In this document: positions 26,901 to 40,581 of the stretch, piece by piece
How positions within the stretch are numbered: the stretch's first letter is position 1
Layout of the letters: each line of letters starts with the position of its first letter
NCBI GenBank assembly: GCA_017654935.2
Contig: CM065690.1
Coordinates: forward strand, 31,120,752-31,184,751
Length of the DNA: 64,000 nucleotides
From: Phymorhynchus buccinoides
Taxonomy: Eukaryota; Mollusca; Gastropoda; Neogastropoda; Raphitomidae
Direction of reading: 5' to 3'
Notes under the pieces: model-generated
Databases searched by the model: none
Seen by the model: the letters and a program-made list of their open reading frames with translations, nothing else
What the model was told of the DNA's origin: nothing
Position numbers and translations under genes: made by a program

Positions 26901-29349
26901 TTTTTAATGATTTTGACTGATTGTCTTTCAAAAACTTGCTCAGACCCAAAATAATTTTTGCAACGTCATTGCCAAAGAGGGGACGTATATAGGCCGCGAG
27001 GCCTAGGCTTGAGAGCCTGTCCCTACTACTACTACTACTACTAATGTAACTAAGTATTTGTTTAAAAAAAGCAAGTAGTTACCATTCAGAAATGGTAAAC
27101 AAATGAACTGGACCCAAATATTGGATCGCTTGTCTCTCGCGATCGGCCGTCTTCGCGTAAAAAAAGATCGTTCCCGAATGACCGGGTAGGTGTCTGCTTC
27201 CCGAAAGAAAAACTCGGATGGTCAGCGCAAAGAATAACCATCAATAAAAACAAGCAAAGGAAGTGACCATTTGGCACATGGCCAAAATCAGGGTTCGGGA
27301 TTTTGACAGGAAAAATCGCTGCGGTTTGACCTAATTCCGTCGTTCCTAAAATTGGGATAGGATTAGGAGTTCCATCCCCAAAATTCTATTGTCCTACCCA
27401 GTACCTGTGTCAAGGAGTGGAACACCACTCCGCCATAGCTAGGAGTATGACCTGCATGGCCACACCCTGGACACAGTGACTTCAGTGAAGTATCTTGGCA
27501 TTGTCGCAGCAAAAAATAGTCGCTGAGTCAAATAAATCGCCCGGCTTCTATGAGAGTGTGTATTTGCGACATTGAGCACAAATTTCACTTTTTTCTAGGG
27601 TTAGGGTTAGGTAAATGGTTTAAGTACAGAAAAAGTGAAATTTCTGGTTGTCGCAAATAGTGAAATACACACTCTCATAGTAGCGGGCGATTAATTTGAC
27701 TGAGCGATTTTTTTTTGCTGCGACAGGCATCACCATCCAGAAGGACATCAGCTTGGACTTGCATGTTGAGGCCATAACATCAAAGGCAAACAGAATGCTG
27801 GGCTTTCTACGACGTTATCTGCTCATCAGAACTGAGGGAGAAAGCATACCTGACCCTTGTCAGACCCCTGCTTGAATATGCCAGTTCTGCGTGGGACCCC
27901 CACACTCTGGGAAACGTGGACAAAATTGAAGCTGTACAGAGAAGGGTGGCTCGCTTCATGTTAAGCCGCTACCACAACACCTCCAGTGTAACTGACAAAG
28001 TGACATGCTTTCTCAGTTAGGATGGCCCACACTTGAGCACCGCAGAAAGTCTACCAGGCTTACATTGAACTTGAAGTTACAATGCTTTATAAGATCTTGA
28101 ACGGCATTGTCAAGGTCGACAACACCAGACTGAAGTCAGCTCCAACTCGCCTAAGAAGAGGACACAGCCGGCAACTATCCACCATCCAGTGCCGGACTGA
28201 ATACAGGAGAAGTTCTTTCTTCCCGCGCACCATCAAAGACTGGAACTCGTTACCTGAGGATGCTGTGTCTGCCTCTTCAGCCGGCTCGTTTTAGTCCTCC
28301 ATCAAGATGCTAATCCCTCCCCCCCCCCCCCCTAGTTTAGGTGTTCCTGCCGACTCAGCATCACAGGGGCTTGATCAACGAGACCCGACTGGCTGGGTCA
28401 TCTTCGTAGAGTAGTTTTGTTTTTTTTGGTCTCTTTTTGTGCCCAACTTCGGACCTCGATCGCATATAAAAATTTAATGAAGTATCATGAAATCAAACTG
28501 ATGATTGTGGGTACTCAACGGGAGAAGAAGAAGTTTTCTTCTCTTCTTCCAGTTGGGGGTCAGGTGATCTTGCCCCGTGCTCATTGGTCTTCTTCCAGTT
28601 GAGGATGTTTATCCTGCCCCGCGCTCACCTGTCTTCATTCAGACCATTAATTAATAGCGCACAGGATGCGTGCTATGTGATTTTGTGCCATCCATCCCAC
28701 CGGCACACACGGCCTACTCGTACCGTATGGTGGAATGGGTTTTAACGTGTGTGCAAGATTTTTATTTTTATTTTATTTCATAAACATCCATCTGCACAGC
28801 AAACGGTGTGTCTAAAAGTACTTAAATTATCCCTAACTGTTTTGGGATATCTTCTCCCCATAATATCTCAGTTCATTTTCTACAATATCCTTGCTGATTT
28901 TATTATCTTTCTTTTTCGTACTAGTGCCTTAAGTGCAGCAGAATCGTCAGCATGATGAAGTTGGCTGCCTATGGCGAAGAAGAAGAGATCTTGTGCATGC
29001 GTTCACACACGGGACCTCGTTTTTTTTTACCCCCCCCCCCCCCCCCCCCCCCCCCCCGAATCATCCCACGGGGCTGTACCCCGCCGGCCCCTGGGTGGCC
29101 CCTGCACCCCTGCCATTCAGTTTTTTTCATTTAGAGGAGTTGCACCCATGCATCTGGCTAGGAAGAATGACCGATGCTTCACCTTCCAGCCGGCAGCACT
29201 GAAAAACAGCTTCTTTCCTTTAATAACCATCCAGGATTGAAACAACTTAAGCACCAAAGTTGTTTCCGCTGGGTCGGTGGAGGAATTTAAGACCCTCCTC
29301 CAACAGACCCCAGATCTGAAATAAATCAACCTCCAACACCCCCCCCCCC

Positions 29350-29384
<35 letters not shown>

Positions 29385-32300
29385 CTTCCACCAGTCCCAT
29401 TCCTTCTACCCTGTCCCCTCCACACTCACCTCCATCTCCTCCAAGTCCAACCCTCCCCCATACAAACCAAACTTAGAGTTAGATTAGGATGCTGCTGGAC
29501 GTGGCATCATGCTGGTGACCCGCCGAATGGGCACTGGCTGGCCAGGTCACCCAAATTAGAATAGGTCTTTTCTTTTTTTTAAGTGGTGCTCTCCCAAAGT
29601 TTGTCAATGTATTGCCACAAAGTGGCGATATCGACTTCTTCTGTGTTCCAAGGCCACAATGGATACGTATGTGTCCGTTTTCCAGTTTTCACTGTTGTCC
29701 TCGCTGCATTCAGCCGACACATTCCAATTTCGGAGGAGGCGATTTCGACTATCTTCAAGATCAAGATCAAGAAGATCAAGACCCCACCAAGGTGGCTCGC
29801 TGGAAACCAGGCCTTCCTGTTTTTCAATTTATCCAGTTTTCACCCTTGGTACAGTTCTGTAAATCAGGAATATGACAGGGTTCCTACAAGTGCTTGAAAC
29901 CTTGAAAAGTCCTGAAAAATTAGCAAGATCTTTTCCAGGGCTTGCACTGGAAAAACAGAACAGCCCATAAAAGGATAAAGGTGTAAACTTTACGGTAAAG
30001 CTCCTGGAAAAGTCCTGGATGTTTCTAAGCTAGCAAGACCAACACTTGATCTGTTTGAAATCAGGGGTGCATGTGGATGTGCCTGAAGCCTGAATATGCT
30101 CATACACATACCCCCCCATGCACGCGTTCATGCACACACACACACATACCTACACGCATAATGCATTAAAATTTAGCTTTAATTTTTTTTTAACACATCA
30201 ATGGCATCATTTGAAGAAAAAAAATGACCCCTCATTTTCTGTAGTCAGGGGTCATATGACCCATGAAATCTGAAAACAATATGAAGCTCTGAGAAAGAAA
30301 TTAAGTGTTGAACAAAATTCCAAACGCCCACGTTGTTGCTGGTAATATTTTTGAAATTTATTGACTTCCCTTTATCAAACACAATCATGGACCCCTGAAA
30401 TTAACTATTAAGTATTAGATTTATGCCATTTGTATTATCGATGCTGGATTTGCTGTTGTCACAGAAAACCAAAGACCCAGCGAGGCAAGAGGGCGCTAGA
30501 TCACCGCGACCCCAAGATCCACGAGAACATCAAAACATGCATGCTGATTAAGGGGGGCAACACCAGTCAACTCATCACCCAGTGCTTGAAAGAACTGGTA
30601 TGTGAATACTATAATTTTGATTTTTGAAAAAAAAAATATCCAGGGATGCATTGCTGTTCTACATGTGTTTCTCATTTTCTGTGTGTCTCTCATGCTGTGT
30701 GAATGCATCTGTGTTTGTGTGTATACATACATGTGTGTGTGTGTCACTGCGTGTGTTTGGATGTAGTGTTGGTACGTTTCCTGGTTTTATGATAAATGAA
30801 AACTTGTGACTTTAAGTTTAACATGTAAGAATTTGCACCAAAATATTTCTTTAACGTTTGTGTTTGTTTTCATTTTATTGTGTTTTCTGGAAAGCTTTAT
30901 TCATGAGCTGAAGTTTAATTTGCTTGCTGAAATAATGAAAGAAATATGGTATTGGTAAGATATATATTATATTTGCTGATAATAAAAGAATCACTGAATC
31001 AGTGAATGCAAGCAAAATGTTTGGCACAGAAAATTTCAGTTTAGATTTTCATGTTAATAAAGCAGGGCGAATTAACAACTAAACAAGTGTCTTGCTTACA
31101 ATGTCATTAAATATGATTAATTCATCATAAGGATAGAAAAAGACAATGGATTTGTTATATCTGTTTGTGCATTGGTTTGATTTTAGCTATTGTAGAATAA
31201 CGCTTGCCCTTTAATTAAAAAAAAAGAAGTTAATTGTGCCTTTGTTCTGTTTCAGCACATGTTGAAGAAGCCACATGCAGTTTTGTTCAAAAAGTAAGTG
31301 CCTTATTAAAGATGTTAAATTAATAATTGCGTGTGTATACAACAACTAAATATTCTTCATACACAGGACTACAAAATCTTTTTTTTAATTTTAAAATTTT
31401 TTTTTTAGCAATAAGTATGTAACAGGCTTATCAAATGTAGATTAAAATTTTGAAATAAGATGATAAATCTTGTCATGATAATTTTGACATTTGTCAATTT
31501 AAAAAAAAAAAAAAAAAAAGAAAGAATCTGCATACGAACAATGATCATTTCAATAATGTATTTGTAACAATAATGTTAACAAACTGTCTTTTTTTTAACA
31601 GAATGTGATGATGAGTCGCATCTTGATTAAAAAAAATTGGCATCCAAAAATGGGAAAACCAACAAAATCAGGCGGTGGATATGTTGATATTGAGGTTCAC
31701 CCCAAAACAAGAACAATTAATTAAACCAAGTGCTGTACAAAGCTGAACACAATGATGAACAATAAATACAGACAAGCATATGTCTGACTTTACGTGTTTA
31801 TGATGTTTTTATTTTATTCTGAGTGCTTCAGTGTCCTTTAGGTGTTTTTTTATGTCATCAGATCCGACATGTACAAGTAAACACACATTTTATTCTCTTC
31901 TTGGGGAATATGACGATTTATTGAATGTTTCTTAATTACAATGTTTGTATTTATTTTCACCTCTTGGGTCTATATCATTCAGGCGTAACATGTTATTATC
32001 TTAAGTATTGCCCCCATAAATGTGTGTTCTCTAGCGTCTTATCCTTCATATTTATAAAGGATAATCTTTAATATAATCTCTATGTGGTCTTACAGGTCAA
32101 TGCATTTTCTTCAGCTAGGCTAGACTTTAGACTGTTTTCTCAAAATGGCCGACGCTCGCCCTACTAACTTCAAATGCTCATAACTCTGGAATGGAAAAAA
32201 GATACAAGAATGGTTCTTGTAGTATTAGAGAGTTGTTGTATGTATAATTTTCTCAGAATGGTCAGTTTGACACTTAATGTCCCTTTCACATTTGGTCTGG

Positions 32301-34938
32301 GCATCCTTTCTGAGGCCCATGGATCCATTTTGTTTATGACAGAATCACATTAAACAACTCCTTGACCCTAATTTAATGGAATTTTCATTGTCCTTTCCAA
32401 AGTGTAAGTGCATCTCTGCTCAGTCTAGACTTGTCAGTGATATAATTTAGACAAGTAGCTTGAACTTAAAAACTGAATCAGTGTGGATGGGTTATTCTTT
32501 GTATGCTGATTGTGGTAGAAACTAGCATACACATTTCATGTTACAAGATTTGAATTATGTTTGAATAGACGTTATGTAATAAGAAAAGAAACTCACACTC
32601 CTTAAACAACCAGAAAAGCCATACACAGTGATGAATGACATATAGACAAGCATATATCTGATGTGTCTTGATGATTCATGGTATCTGAGTGTTTGGCATT
32701 GGTCCCATTTTATGCAAATTATAGTTTTAAATCAACCGTCAAAGCTCCTTGTGTGCAGTGTTTTGTGTGTTCTTGTGTGTGTGCACGCTTAAGCATGAGT
32801 CCTTTGTTTTTATGTGAACAAATGCTTTTGCTAGTATTAATCAACTAAAAGTAATCTAAAACTTTTTAGTAAAAGCAGGAAGGCTGTTTGAACTTTGATG
32901 TTAGGACTGCAAAAATGAACTGAATTTTAATGTGTAGATCTGAAAATGTGTGCTGATTAAATTTATATCAGCTGGATGGAAACTAAAAAAAAATTAAATT
33001 CTACTAAAATTTCTAGTGTGTCCGTTTTGAAATAAATGATTTGTAGTTGCAAATGCAATGTATGAATTGCAATTTGTGTTGTCTTTTACGGGTCTGAATA
33101 ATGCAAAATTATGTCTTGTATAAGTTTTGCTTAATTGGAAAAGACATTTGCAAAAGAAGATAAATGTAATTTGCTCACATTGGTATCTGTAGAATGTTCT
33201 ATGTTTTTCATGTTTAAATTAAAGCCATACACAATGATGAATGACTTACAGACAAGCATATATCTGACTTATGTCTTGATGAATCCAAAGTCTGAGTGTT
33301 TGGCTTGATTCTCAGTCACACAGTCCCATGCATTGTCTTGTAAATTAAGTAGATGACTGAAAACATGAAGAGAAAAGAAACTGCTTTTTAATTGTGATTG
33401 TTGCAGGTAGTGGTTTTGTCTGCATTGCCAATATGATTAATGAATTATATTTCACATATATCCTGTATTACTGTGGTAAAATGCACAACAAAAAAGAAGG
33501 AATACTGTCCAGGACTGGACTTGGCCAAATCAATGACAATATGTTACATGATGTATTGCTTTTTTTTTATGTTGATTTGTATCATTTTTCTCTTGCATCT
33601 ATCAGGCATCAGAATTGTCAGAGGATCAGCTAATTTCAGAGGATTGAGAATTTCTGACAGAGGATTGAGGTATTCTGTCAGAGGTTTTGCCTTTTTATTT
33701 AGAGATATCTTTTCTCTGAAATAGCATTTTATAGTGATTTCTCACTGCATACAGCCTTTTTGGTGATGTTGGGGATTGATTTCAGTGTTGTCACACTATA
33801 GTCTGGGGCCTTGATAGCCCTTGTACCGCAGTTTTCAGAGGATTGGACTTCAGACTATTCTGATGCCTGATCTATTCATATCTGTTGGAGGGGGGGGCAT
33901 TCTGATAACGAAAAATGAGAGGACAAGAAAGAAATTAGCTACTTGAACTTGATGAAGTAAAGTTATAAAATTTTTTATAAATATTTCGACCAGATACTCA
34001 TAGTCATACGTTTTAGCTAAACTTATATTTTATCTATTTTGGGATGTAGTAATAAAATTAATTTGTGTTGATAGAAAATGAAAGTAAGACGCCATGCTGT
34101 AGTTTTTCTAGATCATTATGGGTAAACGGTTCACCATTTTGGGCTAGCTGTTCATTGTGATTTACCGGTGCATTACACTTGTGTTTCTGGTAGCTAGTTC
34201 AAGTTGTGTTGAAAACTGGAACACCACCTGTTTTGCCCACTGTCTATGAGTATGACATTTGCTCTACGTCTCATTTTTGAAGCCATACACAATGATGAAT
34301 GACATACAGACAAGCATATATCTGAAGTACGTCTTGATGAATCATCAGATCTGAGTGTTTGGCCTGCTGCATGTACATGGATGCTCCTGCTTTCAGGATG
34401 TCCTGAAATGCAGGATTTTGAGAAGAAGCAAATTTCCTATTTATAAACGTTTTGTCGGTTTCTCGCATGTATAGAATATAAAAGAAATGAATACAGATAA
34501 ATATTTACATGCCTTTACCAGGAACTTTATATTTTTAGGATTTTTTAAGTCAAATTGTTAACTGGGCGGCGCCTGGACCCCTGCCTTGCAGGATTTGTTT
34601 TATTTCCCAGGAGCATGCATGTACAGTTGTACTGCAGTAAGTTAGCTTCCACGTGATTATCTTTATCTAATTTGATGACTATCTGATCATAAAACATAGC
34701 GTTAGCAGTGAAAATGACTTTCCAGGATTCAAGTCAAATCAGTAGAAAGAGTTTGTTTAGCTACTGTAATTGTTTTGTTACATTGTTGCAGCTGTCAAAA
34801 CATGGACTCGTACCAACTCACAAAGAGGATTGTTGTAGAGTCCAAGTTTTGTGTGATAAGTTGTGTAATTATTGTGGTAGTCTAAGCACTAAGAGTTGTC
34901 ACTTGAAGTGATGAAATCTAGCACACACACACAGACAT

Positions 34939-34988
<50 letters not shown>

Positions 34989-37900
34989 CACACACAGAGT
35001 TTTGTCCCCTTCGTTGACTAAGAATTGTATCGTACCATTGTCATGAACCATGATGAGGGAAGCCACTCACAATGATGAATGATAAAGACAAGCATATATC
35101 TGACTCTTGATGAGGCATCAAGTCTGAGTGTTTGGCTGGATGTTAAACTAGTTTAGACATCCTGTTTGTTTACAACTCACTCGTTCTTTCAGTTCATGGC
35201 AATTACCATAGGCTGATCCTATCCCTTTCCCAAGAACGGCAGAATGTTGCTTCTCAGTGAAAATTCCCAATGCAAAAATTTGATGGGGTGTGTGGAGGGT
35301 TTAAACTACAACTTCTCCAACAATTAGCACCCACATGACCTGGTACTGACACTGTTGATAGTGCAGCTTATATGTTTAAAAGAATTTGTAATGAAAAGTA
35401 TTTTTCAGATTTGAGCCAAATCATTTAAATTGTTTGTATACTTTGCTTTAATTTTTTTTAACTAACTCAACTAACAAAAAACCCATTTTCTTGTCTTGAT
35501 TTACAAAATATATGATTTTAAAAAGATAGTATTTTTACTATAGGAAGGATGTGTGTGAGAGCAGACATACCAACTTTAGGCAGAATTTGTATTTCTTTCT
35601 TCATTTTTATAGTTTCTATCAATGTTGTTGGGGGAAAAAATCACTTTAATTTTTGTTGAAATCTAAAATTTATTGATTTAGAATTGTGTTGTAGTACTAC
35701 TTTGAGCAACCCCCAAACACGGTGATGAATGATGTATAGACAAGCATATATCTGACATATCTTGATGAAGCATCAAGTCTGAGTGTTTGGATGATAAACT
35801 ATGTAAAGAATTTAGATTTTTTTTTTCCATCACATTGTTTGCAAATGATTATTCGATTATTGCACCAGCCATTTGACTTGTTTACTCCAGCTAAGCAAAT
35901 TGTTTAATAACCAATTGATGAAGGAAAACATTTAAGGGGGAGAACAAATTCAGTCGTACAGTTTTGAAGTGGGTCTAAGCTCCCTTGCAGTTTAACCCTT
36001 TCGCTGCCAGCCATTTTTCAGCAAAAAATAACCATTAATCTTACCTGGGTAGAGAAAATAAATCATCTGCAATACTGGAAATTCCTCTGTGACATGTATA
36101 AAGTAAGGCCTATCCTTACCTCCCAAAATTAAGAAAATAGGGTTTTTGGATAACAGGCGCTGGTTTGATGCCTTTTAGTGACATAGGTGTTAAATCATTG
36201 TGGTGCATAAATGCGACATTGGCGGTGAAAGGGTTAATAAAAAATATGGGTGTAAGTAAGTGAGAAAACTTGTACTGTTGAATCTGCTTAACACTAGACT
36301 AGCATTAATCAACCAGCAGCTTTTGGATGGACTCAGCCAGATGTTAGAATTACCTGCCAGTGTTAGATAGCTTTACTCTTTTACCTTTACATAGCGGAAT
36401 GAACTTGGAAAACATTCTCAAGCTGTGTTGTTACAAAAAAAGTAAAACACCCTCTGTTTCATCCTTTGTTATTGTTATGGACTGAAAATATGTATTACTC
36501 TGCACCCTTGTATCATTTTCTTGGTAAAGCTAAAAGCCATACACAGTGATGAATGACATACAGACAAGCATATATCTGACTTATGTCTTGATGAATCATG
36601 GTGTCTGAGTGTTGGCAAAAACTTTGTGTATACTATGTGTATGTCTGTGGGGTTTTTTAACCCCTTGACTGCCAAAGAAAATGAAAGACAAAATCATTAG
36701 GCAAATCATGCCACAAAAAAGACACCTGATAGAGCCAATCTGGCAAAATGGTCTGGGGATGTCACTCTCTTGACTGTGTTAGAGCAAAAGCCAACATATC
36801 AGGGTTATTCCTCTTCATCTGATGACATCATCAGTGATGTCATCAGGTTAGTACCTAATACGTTGGTGGCAGTCAAGGGGTTAAATCTGTTTATGCCTTG
36901 TTTGATTTCTTGTAAGTTATGAATTATTGGATAAATCATTAGATGAATATTTTGAAAATTCTGGTAAGGGGAGGGTAAAGGAGGGGGGGGGGGGGGGGGG
37001 GGGGGGTCTGGAAATGAAGGATATGATTGGGAAGGGATAGCAATGTAACACTTTCGTTTAGATTAACCTCATTCTGGTTACCTCATGCGTTTGTGACTGT
37101 TACTTTTTCTATGAAGAAGAACAAGAGAGCAACATATACTTACAAAAACATTAAAGCCTTTACAAGCCAGACACAATGATGAATGATATAGACAAGCATA
37201 TATCTGACACTTGATGAAGCATCCAGTCTGAGTGTTTGGCCGGACGTTCAGCTACTCAAGACTAATATAATGAAAGGTAATACAGTAGAATCTCCATAAG
37301 ACCTTCAAAAATCATCCAAAATGAGGTCTTTTAAGGGAGGGGTCTTATAAAGGAGGTAAGTTTAATACTTACAAAGAAGGGCAATGTCTCAGAGAAGTAG
37401 GTATTATGTGGGAGGGAATCTTATAATGGGAGGTCTTATAAGGGAGGTTCCACTGTATAGACATGTGTAATAGCTGAGTATTTAAATTTCTGAAATTCTT
37501 CAAAATAAACGCTACAGTACTTCCAATCTTCCCTCACCCTCTATCCCAACCCCTTTAGCTGTCATCAGAAGGAGAGAATTGCCAGTTTCTGGTGTAAACA
37601 TTTTATTGTCCAGAATATAAAGTAAAATACAAGACCAGACAATGAAGCAGCAACAGACATAGAGCTCTTCTCTTGCCCTCTTTCTCCTTTCCAAATATAC
37701 ACTCATTTGAAAACATTTTATTTCACGCAATATAATTTTATTTTTTTTAATGGCTGTGAAAATCCTCCAAAGGAGTGTTTGTTGTTTTGATAAATTTGAT
37801 TTTGTTGTAGTAGTGTGTGGTCACAATCAACTAAATTATTTTTTTAGGGTATACTAACTGAAGCTACTTTCTTTTTATCTTTATTAAAAAGCAAATTTTG

Positions 37901-40548
37901 TAATTGTTTTCTCTTTTTGTGTTCCAGGAAAAACATCACTCGGCCATTTGAGGATGAGACCTCTTTGGTAAGCATCATGTTGCTTCCATGTTTTAACAGT
38001 AATACGGTACAGTGATTAGGTTTAAGAAAGTAGGAGGTGTGGGGGGTCACCAACAATGGCATCAAGGGATTTGTGGTTAATCTTTTTACATTTTTGTTGT
38101 TTGTCTGTCATTAAGGTTTAATCTGTCACTATTCTTTTAAAGCTCGTCAATCAACTTATAGTCAATAAAATGGAAAATGAAATGTGCCCAAGAGAAATTT
38201 CAGTATGTTCACACTGAAGAAGGATGATCTTGAATGGAGCAAAAATGATGGACCAGAACTGACTTATCAGTAGATAGATATTTCTGTGGTGCCAAACTGT
38301 AAGAAAGAATGATTTTACTGTATTTCTGTTCACCTCTATGTGAAAAAAACAAAAACCATTTTCATTTACACTCGCTAACACACTTTCAGTGTAGAATAAT
38401 TTTATCAGACAAAATGTACTTTCAGTATACCATAAAAACTGGACTATTAAGCGCACCTGTATATAAGCCGCATCCCTTAAATTGACAGAATTTTAGGCAT
38501 TTATCCATATATAAGCCGCACCAGTTTATAAGCCGCAGGGAAAATAACAGTCACAAAAAAAGTTGTGAAAGGAAAAAGCAGCAGATTTTGCCTACCTTAC
38601 CACAGAAAATGAACATGTGTGCACAAAGCGACACAAAGACATGGGATTTGAATCCATTAGTTGTCAAAACCAAGTTTGACAGCTGTAAAGAAACTCGAAA
38701 TAGGCTAAAGAATGTGGCTGAAAACAAACTTAAAGATACTGATAAATATTGAATTGAAAAAATCCACAGATAAGCCGCATCAGTTTATAAACCGCATGGA
38801 CCAAAGTTAAGAAAAAAGTAGCGGCTTATAGTCCGCATTTTACAGTGTATGTATGTATCTTTTATTAGACAAAATGTACTGTGTATGTTTGATGTTAATA
38901 TGCTGACTGATATGATTTTTGCTGATATGATTTTACGGTGTATACATGTAGTATCTTTTATTGTACAAAATGTACTGCGTATGTTTGATGTTAAATTGCT
39001 GACTTGGTGTGTGAATTGTTTTCAGGAATTCTTTTCAAGCAGGGCTGACGCGTCCCTTTTTGCCTTCGGGTCAAGTTCTAAGAAACGACCCAACAATTTG
39101 ATTTTGGGTATGTCTTTTAGTATGTATTATTATTATGTGTGATTTCACAAGCTGCAGGCTCACCTTTTATTCTGTTCAATTCTTTTGATCAAGATTGGAG
39201 TGAACATGGTCATTTTAATAAAATTATGACATAAAGCACTTAGAGCTTAAAGGTGAAGCGCTATATAAATTTTCTTAAATAAATATTTCAGCGTGAATAC
39301 AAGTTCAATATATGGTTTTTGAACAACTGAAAATGTGGACAAGGTTTTGCATCAGTATATGATATGATTAATGAAAAATTGAATTTGAAAACTGCTTCTT
39401 TGGACAAGGTTTTGCATCAGTATATGATATGATTAATGAAAAATTGAATTTTGTTAAACACTTTTTGCTTCTTTGTTTGTATGTCAGTATTTTATGAAAA
39501 CCAGCGAGTACCTCTGTATTTTACCTTGAGAGGCTGCATAACTGTCAATCTTTCAGCTTCTAAAGTCACAAATATTTTGTTGAGTACTGAAGTAAGTTGT
39601 TCATGGTAATTTGCTTTGGGATTGGCACCATCTTTAAATTTGAAGATGTGACCGTTGGTAATGTACAGTGTGTGTATGGTGTGTGCAGGGCGATTCTTTG
39701 ATGGACACATACTCGACATGGTCGAGTTTGGTGTTGAAAAGTTTGTTTCGTTGTCAGACATGATGGTGAGCTGATCTTTGTCTTTTTATCCATTTTTCTT
39801 TATTGTTTCATATGTTTGTTACACGAGAATCCTACACAGAACCTGGATGCAATATGATTGGAACTTATTATAACTTTGAATTGTGATAATTTATGAGTAA
39901 AAATGTCCATGAGGCCACTGAGCTTTGTTGGTACTCTTGTTAAGAAAACAAAAAAACGTAAAGGGTTTGTTAAGCTATTGTAGCATGAATAATTGACAGT
40001 ACACAAGTTGTATTCCTGACGAAACCTGTGAGTTTATATCATTGTATGTCACTTTCAAGCAAGCAGGCCTCGCTTGCAAGCTTTTAACAATGGGATTTGG
40101 CTGGACGGCAGTGCATTTAAGTCAAGTGGATGCTTTATACTGATATTTTATTAGTTTACCTTTTTTTCTGTCAATTTTCATACGTAGCACCCCTCCTCAA
40201 GGACTTTTAGTTTGTGCCTATTTTTAGCACTCATTGGTAGCATAACGGTAATTAACCAGATCTTCATTTTTAATCCCTTCTTTTGTTTAGCATAGCATTT
40301 GTAAGGTGTTGCCCTAACTTTTGTTTAGGTATTAGGTACTTTATAGTCACAGAGGCGTCTGTGATGTTCGGGTTGCTCCCACCCGCAGAGCGTGTCGCAG
40401 CCAGAGGCGCGCCACCCATTCTTTTAGCAAATATTTTTTGCATGCGATTTTTGTGTGACTAATGAAGGAAAGGGAGGGGGGTAAATTTTGACCAAATAAC
40501 AACTTTTTCGTAGCCACTGGGTTTAACGTGTGCTAAGTGCATGGGCAC

Positions 40549-40581
<33 letters not shown>

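Noticed and set aside
27590..27620. Interstitial telomere
   Set aside because: Only two TTAGGG units, in the middle of a MITE.
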